Shown here one piece after another: positions 54,089 through 64,000 of a stretch of DNA of 64,000 nucleotides. The DNA comes from Microcebus murinus. Taxonomy: Eukaryota; Chordata; Mammalia; Primates; Cheirogaleidae. The DNA lies in contig NC_134109.1 in NCBI RefSeq assembly GCF_040939455.1, positions 33,745,501 to 33,809,500 of the forward strand. Direction: 5' to 3'. Position 1 is the stretch's first letter. Each line of letters opens with the position of its first letter. A program made the position numbers and the translations under genes. The notes beneath the pieces are model-generated. The model made no database searches. It saw only the letters and a list, made by a program, of their open reading frames with translations, and had not been told where the DNA came from.

Positions 54089-54589
54089 GAGAGATTTTTA
54101 ATTATGTACTGGGATCCATAGCTATAGTGATACTGAATCTTTCCCTTTGACACCTGAATTTGAAAGGAGAACTTAGCAGATTCTAACTTCAGACACTCCC
54201 AGGAGGTTGAAGCTATTTTGGAGCTGTCCTGGAGGTTTGTACCATGCTTTGCGACCAGAAGGTCTGGTTTGTATATAAACATTAACTCACAAATGAACCT
54301 GAGGTATAAGGTATATAAGGTAGTCACTGGTAGGGAGGCCCGTAGTGCCCTGGATCATAATAAACCTCCTAGGATGGCTCCTTATCTGGAATTAATCTGG
54401 CCTTGGGTGGCAGATCAAATACCAGCTTTACACCAGCTCAGATCATAAGAGAATGACTTTGCTGGGATTTGAATAGTTCACTAACTGTGATTAACAATCA
54501 AAGATCACACAAGGGATGAGTTTTTCTGGCAGCTAGCCACATTAATCTAGTAAATGTTTATTAACATTTTATTAATATAAATTACTAAA

Positions 54590-54760
54590 TAATATCATAC
54601 ATCTCATTTAATCCAACCAAAATCTAATAAGGTATTATTATGCTCATTTCACAGACAAAAAAAGAGAGATTTAAACAGGGTAAGTCACTTCACTTAAGGC
54701 CATATATTTCATAGGTGGCTAAGATAGGATTAAAAATTTAGATCTTAGAACTTTTAAGTC
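54590..54760 (-). repeat. MIR
   Basis: CATACATCTCATTTAATCCA, TATTATGCTCATTTCACAGA and GTAAGTCACTTCACTTAAGG match reversed MIR. Confidence 0.75.
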
Positions 54761-54984
54761 ATACCACTACAACAATAACTACTACTGCTCATGTTCCTTC
54801 TACCTACTGCTCTTCTTAGATTTCCCTTACATTTAAAAAGTTACAAGGCAGTTCCTCAAACAATTAAACTTATAATTATCATATGAACCAGCAATTCCAC
54901 TTATGAGGCATATGCCTCATCCGTCATATTTCACTTGATCTCTTGGCAACCTACTACCACTTCTTCAAGCATCTTGACAACTTT

Positions 54985-55325
54985 CATTTATTTATTTGTT
55001 TATTTTTTTGAGACAGAGTCTCGCTTTGTTGCCCAGGTTAGAGTGAGTGCCGAGGCATCAGCCTAGCTCACAGCAACCTCCAACTCCTGGGCTCAAGCAA
55101 TCCTCCTGCCTCAGCCTCCTGAGTAGCTGGGACTACAGGCATGCGCCACCATGCCTGGCTAATTTTTTCTATATATATTAGTTGGCCAATTAATTTCTTT
55201 CTATTTATAGTAGAGACGGGGTCTCGCTCTTGCTCAAGCTGGTTTTGAACTCCTGACCTCGAGCTATCCGCCCGCCTCAGCCTCCCAGAGTGCTAGGATT
55301 ACAGATGTGAGCCACCGCATCCAGC
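54985..55325 (-). mobile_element. Dimeric lemur-type Alu
   Basis: GAGACAGAGTCTCGCTTTGT, linker TTGGCCAATTAATTTCTTTC, end CCACCGCATCCAGC. Perfect duplication CTTGACAACTTT at 54973-54984 and 55326-55337. Confidence 0.96.
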
Positions 55326-55524
55326 CTTGACAACTTTTTACAGGGAAAACACTTCTACAACCAGCAGGATGCATAAAATGCTTTCCAAGTGTTTGTTGAA
55401 TCCCATGGATTTTTATGCTATAGGAATAAACAAACTTATTTCTCACTGGCAAAAATGTGTTGATTGTAATGGTTTCTATTTTGATTAATGAAGAGTGTGT
55501 GTGAGCCTAGTTATGATTTAAAAT

Positions 55525-55563
55525 TCATGGTCCAAAACCACAATTACTTTTGCACCAACCTAA
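55525..55563. mobile_element. Half of a MADE1 mariner MITE
   Basis: CCACAATTACTTTTGCACCA followed by ACCTAA is the right terminal inverted repeat of MADE1 (Hsmar1-derived). The left half is not recognisable in the expected 40 bp. Confidence 0.8.
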
Positions 55564-56012
55564 TAAAAGGAAGTTGACTAAGGTCTGAATCAGGAGTAGA
55601 GGAAGAGTGTGGTAGGTAACAGAATGTTGAAAGGGAAAGATACTATCCAAGACTTCCTAACATAAAACATTGACATAAGTCCACCTACTGCTATTGACTA
55701 TAAGTTCCTCAAAAGTTTACTTATGTCCATTGTGACAGCACTGATACTACAACTTTTAAAAACCACCATTATACCTAATATTTGTGAGAAGTTACTGAAA
55801 GATCTTTTTCACCTACTAACTATTCACTGTGCTCACCAAAATAGGTGCAAAGGCAGTCTTGATACATATACCTACTCTGGCCAAATGACCATTGGTAGGA
55901 ACAACGCTAGCTAAGGTCAAGGATTAAGGGGGCCACTAGGAAAGGTGAAGCACATACAGAATTTTGTCTCTACATCATCATCATCTTTTACAAAAACCTC
56001 TAAAATGAAGTA

Positions 56013-58330
56013 CAAGGATATCTTGGAAATACTGTGCGTTTAGTTCAAGACCACTGCCATAAAGTGAATATCTCAATAAAGTGACTCAGACAAATATTTT
56101 GGTTTCCCAGTACATTTACACCATTCTATAGTCTATTAAGTACACAATGGCATTATGTCTAAAAAGAACAACATATAAACCTTAATTAGAAAATACTTTA
56201 TTGCTTAAAAAATGCTAATGATCATCTGAGTCTTCAGTGTGTCATAATTGTTTTGCTGGTGGAGAGTCTTGCCTCCATGTTGATGGCTGCTGATTGATTA
56301 GGGTGCTGGTTGCTGAAGGTTAGGGTGGCTGTGGCAATTTCTTAAAATAAGGCAACAATGAAGTTTGACACATTGACGCTTCCCTTCAAAAGAGATTTCT
56401 CTGTAGCATGCGATGCTGTTTGATGGAATTTAACCTACAGAACTTTCAAAATTGGAGTCAATTCCCTGCTTTATTAACCACGTTTATATAATATTCTAAA
56501 TTCCTTGTTGCCATTTCAAAATTGTTCAGACTGTCTTCACCAGAAGTAGATTCTATCTCAAGAAACTCTGTTTTCTGCTCATCCATAAGAAGCATCTGTG
56601 ATAGTTTTATTATAAGATTACAGCAATTCAGCCATATCTTTAGGCTCCCCTTTTAATTCTGATTCTCTTGCTATTTCCACCCCATCTGCAGTTACTTTTT
56701 CCATTGAGGCCTTGAACCCCTCAAAATTATCCATGATGGTTGCAATCAGCTTCTTCTAAATGCCTGTTAATGTTGATACTTTGGCCTCCTCCCATGAATC
56801 ATAAATGTTCTGAATGGCATCAAGAATGGTGAATCCTTTCCAAAAGGTTTTCAACTGACTTTGCTTAGATCCATCAGAGCAATAGCTATCTAAGGCAGCT
56901 ATAGCTTTACAAAATGTATTTCTTAAATAATAATACTTGAAAGTCAAAAGTGCTTCTTAATCTATGGGCTGCATAATGGATGTTGTGTGAGTGGGTATGA
57001 AAACAACATTAATCTCCTGTACATCTCTACTAGAACTCTTAGATGACCAGGTGCATTGTCAGTAAGCAATAATATTCTGAAAGGAATCTTTTTTTCTGAG
57101 CAGTAGGTCTCAACAGTGGGCTTAAAATACTCAGTAAACCATAATATAAACAGATGTGCTGTCACCTAGGCTTTGTTTTTCCACTTACAGAACATAGGCA
57201 GTGTAGACTTAGCAAAATTCCTAAGGGCCTAGGATTTTTGGAATGGAAAGTGAGCACTGGCTTCAATTTAAAGTTACCAGTTGTATCAGCCCCTAACAAG
57301 AAAGTCAGCCTGACCTTTGAAGCTAGGCATTACCTTCTCCTCTCTAGCTATGAAAAGTCCAAGATGGCACCTTCTTCTAAAATATAAGGCTATTTTGTCT
57401 ACATTGAAAATCTGTTATGTAGTGTAGCCACCTTCATCAATGATCTTAACTAGATCTTCAGGATAACTTGTTGCAGCTTCTACATTAGTACTTGCTACTT
57501 CACCTTGCACTTCTGTTATGGAAACAGCTTCTTTCCTTAAATCTAATGAAGCAGCCTCTGCGGCTTCAAACTCTTTTTTGTAGCTTCCTTACCTCTTTCA
57601 GCCATCAAAGAATTAAAGAAAATTAGGGTCTTGCTCTGGATTAGGCTTTGGCGTAAGGGAATGTTGTGGCTCCTTTGATTTCTATCAGACTACTCAAAGT
57701 TTGTCTATATCAGCAATAAGGCTGTTTCACTTTCTTACCATTCTTGTGCACTAGAGTAGCACTTTGAATTTCTTTCAAGAACTTTTCCTTTCCATTCACA
57801 ACTTGGCTGTTTGACACAAGAAGCCTAGTTTTCAGCCTACCTCTCTAAACTTAATCATTTTGAGGTTTTAATTTAAAATGAGAAATTTTTAGCTCTTCCT
57901 TCTATTTTAACACGTAGAGGTTATTAATTGGCTTATTCATTGGCTTAATTTTAATACTGTTGCATCTCGGGGAATAGGGAGGCCTGAGGGGAGGAACAGA
58001 AATGGGGGAATGGTAGGTCAATGAAGCAGTCAGAACGCACATACATTTATCAGTTAAGTTTCCTGTTTTATATTAGTACAGTTCGTGGTGCTCCCAAAAC
58101 AATAACAAGAGTAACCTAAATCACTGATCACAGGTCAACATAATAGATATAATAATAATGAAACACTCTGAAATACTGAGAGAATTACAAAATGAGATGT
58201 GGAGACATGAAGTGAGCACATGCTATTGGAAAAATGATGCTGATAGATTTGCTTGACACAGGTTTGCCACATACCTTCAATTTGTAGGAAACATAGTATC
58301 TGCGAAGTGCTATAAAGTGAGATATTCCTG
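56013..58330 (-). mobile_element. Near full-length dead Tigger1 DNA transposon
   Basis: Pogo-like (TcMar-Tigger) element of 2318 bp flanked by TA at 56011-56012 and 58331-58332, with worn terminal inverted repeats (ATAAAGTGAATATCTCAATA near the left, GCGAAGTGCTATAAAGTGAG near the right). Transposase remains lie on the minus strand: 57165-56962 has a TDNAPGH block (the second Asp of the DDE catalytic triad), and 56947-56756 has [17 protein letters not shown] and [15 protein letters not shown]. Frames change repeatedly and stops interrupt them, so no transposase can be made. No younger element is nested in it. Confidence 0.93.
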
Positions 58331-60550
58331 TATAACATACTTAAAGAAAAGCTTCATGGTTTTTTATCAGACACAAAAATAAATATTTAACATGGTGGAT
58401 GCCTTCAAGCCTATCCCAATATAATTTAGTCCCCATGCCTTTGTTTGAAAGACTAACTAGAAAAAATTTTGGTGCATCATGGGTCATACTTATGTATTAC
58501 AGAATTTACATTTGTGTAAACTGAGAAAGATTGAATGGTTTATGGGTTATCATCTCCTTTGGTGAAAACCAATACATTAATTAATCTGTAGTTACTCTAG
58601 AAATCCTGTTTATGGAATAATACAATAAAATTCGTATTTTGATAAAATACATAGCTTGTTCAAAGTGCAACTGTGTTGTGCATTTGTGTTTTTCCATCTC
58701 AGGATGTTCATTATCTGCCAATGTAATGAGTAAGGGAAAGCATTACTGTTCTTATTTCATAAAATATGAAACAAGCTTTATGCAAGATTATAGAATTTGG
58801 AATAAACACAAATGTTATGATTACCAGAAGTGATTTAGCAATATAAAAAGATGCAAGGGAATTGGTAATGAATTAGTTCTTAAGTTGGGTTGGGGTTTCA
58901 TGATGCTTATTTTATTGTCACAATTTACATCTATATCACATATATTCATTTCTATGTATAAAACATTAAGCTTTAAAAATAACTGTAACTATAAAAAACA
59001 TTCAACCTAATTAAAATTAAAGATGTATTTTTTAGGGAAAGTAATAATTTTTAAAACTATCTAAAATGTCCTTGATGTCACAAAAATGCTTCAATTGAGA
59101 GCAAGTACTTGGTTCTTTCATTACTTAATGACGGAAACCTTGGCATACATAGGTCAAAAGAGTAGTTTCATTGATAAATAGGTAGCACTTATGTTGTAGG
59201 GGTGAATTTGTTGGTTAGGATTTGATGCAAAACAAAAAGATGTTCATTCTATAGTTTGAATAATTTAAAATCTTTCAATCACTGTACTATAAACTGCCAT
59301 ATGCTCTATAGGAAAAAAATGTTTTCTTCCTATAGGCTGCAATTTTGAGCCATGTATCTTAGCATTCTACAAGTAATTCTTAACTTTTCCAACATTGATT
59401 GGTCCTATATTATGATATTACTGTGGTTATTAATTTAAAAAAACAAGGTTAATATATCAGAAATATTTTATAAAAAGAAAACAGTGTATGAGGAAACAGA
59501 GTTCCTAGATGGCATGAAAGAAGAAATATATAACAGTATACCAATCATCACATTGATTTTGAAAAAATACTGGTGGCTTATTTTCATTTTGCTAAAATCA
59601 AAGCAAGGAAATTAGTAAGGAATTATAGTCACAGGTTTCCACTAGTCTCACCAAATCATTCATTGTTATAGCCAAATAATTAGACAAGATATTAATGGTT
59701 GATTTTTTTGGAACTTAACCAAGGAGACTGGGATTCTGAAGAAAAGGAGTTTATAGAAACAGAAAACAAGTTTTTAACTGTATTCAATAAATTCTGTTGG
59801 AAAAATCAAGTTAAAGTTTTAAATAGTATTGCAAATTGATTCCATTCTTATATACATTCAGACATATTACAAATGTTGTTGATCACAATAGAATACTTTT
59901 GTCTTATGCTTTTGTTTCACAATTAAATAAAAGAATGATTTTGTTTTCCTGGCACTTAGCCCATGCTGCTTGGGGTGAGCGAAAAGCCTGCCAGGAGTTG
60001 CAAAGTCTTTACTAGAGAAAACAGTCAAAAAGGTAACTACTGCAGCACTGTATGCTCTGATGGGAAAGTTAATCAATTTAAACTTAAACAACTTACTAAG
60101 TTTTCATTTTTGGTAAATGTTTTCATTTTTGGTAATTGCTGGTATTGGCAAATCCTTTACTGCCACTTAAGTTTATCTCTTTTCACTTTCATTAATTTTC
60201 ATAATTCTACTAATATAACATTTGGAATGGAGAGAGATGAGTTATCATTTCTAAAAACCTGAGACACTTCTCAGAAATTTTTGTATTTGCAGGAATACAG
60301 TATTTTGACGCTATTCTTTCTTAGAAAATTTCTATTTTCTTTCCATTTTAACTGAAAAACTTTTTCCATTGCTTACATTCTGAATCCTAACTTAATCCTA
60401 TTGATATACATGATGGCACTGCAAAATAGGCTGAATTAAAAACTTGCTAACTAAACTATACCAAATAAGACATGTAGATTGAAAATGTGGAAACATAATG
60501 AGGTACCCCCAAATAATGGAAAAACTAAGAATCGTATCTAAAGATTGTAT

Positions 60551-60848
60551 CTTTTTGTTTTCTTTTTGAGACAGAGTCTTGATCTGTTGACCTGGGTAGA
60601 ATACAGTGGTATCATCATAGCTCATTGCAACATCAAACTCCTGGGCTCAAGTGACCTTCTGCCTCACCCTCCCAAGTAGCTGGGACTACAGGTGCATACC
60701 ACCATGCCCACTAACTCTTTTCTATTTTCTTGTGGAGGTGAGGTTTTGCTCTTGCTCAGGCTGGTCTTAAACTCCTGACCTGAAGTGATCCTTCCACCTC
60801 GGCCTCCCAGAGTGCTAGGATTACAGGCACAAGCCATCGCACCCAGCC
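60551..60848 (-). mobile_element. Dimeric Alu
   Basis: GAGACAGAGTCTTGATCTGT, ATCATCATAGCTCATTGCAA and GCCATCGCACCCAGCC. No clear target duplication found; older copy. Confidence 0.92.
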
Positions 60849-61468
60849 TGTTCCTTGTTTTGATCACAGATATAGTTAATAAAAACTATGTAAAATAACT
60901 TAGAAAATCCTATTGAAAAGTTCTCTCTTAATTTTTTGATTAAATATGAATTATTTTCTATCAAAATTGCTTAAAGTACATTTATAATATGCTTTAATTT
61001 GTAATGAGAGAATAAATATATAAGTAAATATATAATGGTATGATAGAAGGAAGTGTGAAAAAGGAAAATTAGTTTACCTGGTTGTGACATGGAGCAATTA
61101 GACTAAGGTTATAGGGCTGATTCCTATCTGAATAAGTAATTTTACTCGATTGCATAACTATGAAAACAACTCCTCCACACAAAGGGGCTTAATGGTAAAG
61201 GCATACATTTGGCACCCACCATAATGGGGGAAAAAAGCACCTGAAAGCACATATACATAGAGCTGATTGGTAATATAATTTTCGGATATGAAAAACATCA
61301 TGATTAGTTATAGGTTGTGATTATGTATATGTATATATACATACATACATATATGTCATTAAAATTATATAGAGGCATTGAGATGTTTATTTTGAAGAAT
61401 GATGAGAGAAGTGTAAAGGTAATGATGTAATAAGATGTTGAAACAGAAAAATATAAGATGTGCATTTT

Positions 61469-61583
61469 TTTAATTTCAAAATATTAAAGGAGTACAAATT
61501 TTTTGTTACATGAATACATCGTAAAATGTTGAAGTCTGGGCTTTTAGTGTGCCTGTCACCAGAATAGTGTTCATTGTACTAGA
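61469..61583 (-). mobile_element. Very short L1 3' end
   Basis: Reverse L1 3' UTR: AAAGGAGTACAAATTTTTTG, GGGCTTTTAGTGTGCCTGTC. Target duplication ATGTGCATTTT at 61458-61468 and ATGTGTATTTT at 61584-61594 (one change). Confidence 0.85.
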
Positions 61584-62184
61584 ATGTGTATTTTAGAGGT
61601 GTAATAAAGTTCATGGACTGAAGAATCTAAAGAGATAAGAATACCTGAAGGGAATTATGAATGTGTTTAAGTGGCCACATTCATAGAAAAATGAAAAAAT
61701 CTACAGCAAATGCCAGCACAGACCAATATCCCTTTCCAAGTAGATGGGATCATTCTAGGTGAAGAACTTACTCCACTGGAAGTAGAAATGGGAGGTAATA
61801 ATTTGGATAATAAAAATGTATGCTTTCACTTGAAATATTTGAATAAATTTCTCAATTCTTTGCTTCAATTATGTAACACTCAATCAGAGATAAGCAGATA
61901 AACAGTGAAAAATGCTCCTTAACTAAATTTTCTAATAAGACAGACACATATTCCTGAAAGATCTGGGTGGATGGAATTTAAATTTGATTATATCAAAATA
62001 TGTACAGGATCTAGAGATTGTTAATGTGAACCAACAAATGGACTGAGCCAAGGAATTCTAGCATTGACTCTGTAATTTACAAATGCTTATCTTAGGGTTA
62101 TGATCTTAGAATCTCCATGTGGGAAGAATGGAGTGAAGAGAACCAGTTACTAAATTCTAAATATAGCAGCTTAGTGAAAGCTAG

Positions 62185-62360
62185 ATTATTTATAAATATT
62201 ATCTCCTTTAGTAGTATCCTACAATAGCCCTATATTGGGTAGACATTATTCCCATTTTACAAAGGAGGGAGATAAAACTCAGAAAGGTTATGTAGCTTGT
62301 CCAGAGTTGCTTAGCTAGTAAAAGGTAGAGCAAGGTAAAGAGTGTCTGGTGGCAAAGTTC
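62185..62360 (-). repeat. MIR
   Basis: TATTCCCATTTTACAAAGGA, AAGGTTATGTAGCTTGTCCA and GTTGCTTAGCTAGTAAAAGG match reversed MIR. Confidence 0.8.
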
Positions 62361-63249
62361 CTTCCAGTGTACCTTAATTCCTTTTTCCTTATTCTTGGAT
62401 AGTACCTAAACCATTAGGAAAGGTTAATAAACTCCCAGCATGCCAGCATGACTCGTGAACCACCTTGGTGAGGACTTCTCACTGCTTAGAATCGGGAATG
62501 TTTTAATTTCTTCTAGAGGGTAGGGAATCTCAGCTTAAGATAACTGCCTATCTTTAGGCAGCTAATTAGCTAGAAATTAGACAGGAACATATGCCTCTAT
62601 GCTATGGTCAATATTCTAAAAAGAGACCCTTCACTGCTCCAAAATGAGTTTCAACAGTAAAGCTTAAAGATTCCTTGACTAGAACTGCTGAAGTGGAAAA
62701 ACAAAAAACCCAGGAAAGATCCTGAAGTTTTTCATCATATAATCTTAAATAAGAAAGCTTAGAGTTTATAATCAAAAATAAAATTCCCAAGATAGCAAAA
62801 TTCTTCTTATTGAAAGCTCACAGTTTTTCCATTGTTATCGAAAAAGATTAGGAATTTTAGGGAATGGTGCCAAAATATTTTAATCTGCCTTCAAGTAGCT
62901 GGTACTATACCAAGTATGAAGTTGTAATTTATTCATGACATGCATTTTACAAGTAAAGAAAATGAATCATAAATGGTAGGCTTACAAATATTATTATCTA
63001 TTGTTATGCTAGGTATGCCTATCCAAGAAACCAAAGGAAAGCTATTTATCTCAGTGGAGCACTTTCTTCTTAAAAGCCTTGCTTGCAAAAAGGAGCTGAA
63101 AATAGTAGATATGCTAAAGGACAGACCAGAGACAATAGAAAATTCACCAGTAGTCAAACAGATAAACAAACAGAAAACACTTTATACATGCATATACATC
63201 TAGGCACTTGCATTAGAAGAATAATTTTCTTACTGATTTGAGATGCAGT

Positions 63250-63420
63250 GTGCTATGGTGAAATGAACCCAGACTGGGAGTTAATGATCCTGGGTTCTAG
63301 TTGCTTTAATAACAATTGTATGTCTAACTTTAAGAACATTATTATACCTCTTTGGTCCTAGGTTTCCTTGTCTTTAAAGTAAGAGAGACTTTGATGTCCA
63401 AGTTACCCTCTCCTATTATA
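63250..63420 (+). repeat. MIR-family fragment
   Basis: ACTGGGAGTTAATGATCCTG with GGTTCTAGTTGC, then CTCTTTGGTCCTAGGTTTCC, match a MIR/MIR3 core; heavily decayed. Confidence 0.6.
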
Positions 63421-64000
63421 TTCTAAATATTTCATGTATTATACTCCAAAATTCCCTCATAGAGTTCCCTATGTCTATTACTTTCACAGCAATCACTTTT
63501 AGCATTTCTGTACATGTTATATCCTTAGGTTTCTGGGATTATTATTGAACCTTTTCAGACATACAAAAATCATTAGAGACATTGAGATATCACAGCTCCA
63601 AATTGGTTCACATATTCAATGGTTCTGGACTCCCCTCACAAAACACTGGCTTTCCTCTAGAGGCTTCTGTAATTGAAGAGTATTTGCAGAAGCAAAATAT
63701 TTAGAATTTCAGAGGACTGTGAAGGCCTTTCAGTACCCCCAAAATACTTTTCCTACTCAGTGATTAGTAAATGAAATTAAATAGTTTAGAGGTATATCTA
63801 GCTGAAATGAAAGTGAACTATAAAGATTTGCTCATTAAAATGAAAATGTATTGGTAAAAATAACATTTTAAAGTGCGGTGACAATGAATTTCTTATCCTT
63901 TTTCCAGGGAAAATTCTCTTCCCTTCAGCAAAAGAATTACAGGCCTGTTTACCTTATGACAATTCAATTTATAGTGATTCACACTTAGAGTGCTCTGCTT

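Noticed and set aside
61071..61080. Another CAG|GTAAAC donor-like motif on the gene strand
   Set aside because: No pyrimidine tract or acceptor pairs with it; a chance match.

Overview
This is vertebrate nuclear DNA from a primate, most likely a strepsirrhine (lemur-type). The evidence is a set of dimeric Alu elements whose middle linker reads TATAAATAGAAAGAAATTAA followed by TTGGCCAACTA, a form typical of lemuriform Alus. The rest of the repeat fauna is standard for primates (L1, L2, MIR, MER2, MER5A, Tigger1, MaLR, ERV1). There are no bacterial-style genes, and no ORF longer than about 150 codons looks coding.

The only protein-coding gene recognised is gephyrin (GPHN), on the minus strand. 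Six internal coding exons lie at 52049-52141, 40815-40870, 26988-27107, 25411-25469, 24181-24334 and 7330-7451. They join in frame with complementary codon phases and encode one uninterrupted stretch of 201 complete residues of the MoeA-like E domain (about residues 349-549 of the 736-residue human protein, numbering from memory). The window therefore starts and ends inside GPHN introns. Gephyrin is the postsynaptic scaffold for glycine and GABA-A receptors and also the molybdenum-inserting enzyme of molybdenum cofactor synthesis. Four positions equivalent to MoeA active-site residues fall on four separate exons here.

Layout from left to right: 1-7329 is the intron after the last exon in view, with an L1 tail and old L2/MER5A pieces. 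7452-24180 is a 16.7 kb intron holding an old ERV provirus with a tRNA-Gln-like primer site and a nested solo LTR, a MaLR LTR, several Alus and L1 remnants, and a GC-richer tandemly repeated block. 24181-27107 packs three exons into 3 kb. 27108-40814 is a 13.7 kb intron dominated by a near full-length dead L1 with two SINEs inside it. 40871-52048 holds Alus, MER2, MER5A, a Tigger-type MITE and a tail-only insertion. 52142-64000 holds an RPL29 processed pseudogene and a near full-length dead Tigger1.

The most useful points for follow-up concern splicing: a GC-AG intron after exon 25411-25469, a 25-nt A tract starting at intron base +3 after exon 24181-24334, and a juxtaposed 3'/5' splice motif resembling a recursive splice site near 7975. 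No new multi-gene system was found; the window is ordinary mammalian intronic sequence around a conserved gene.
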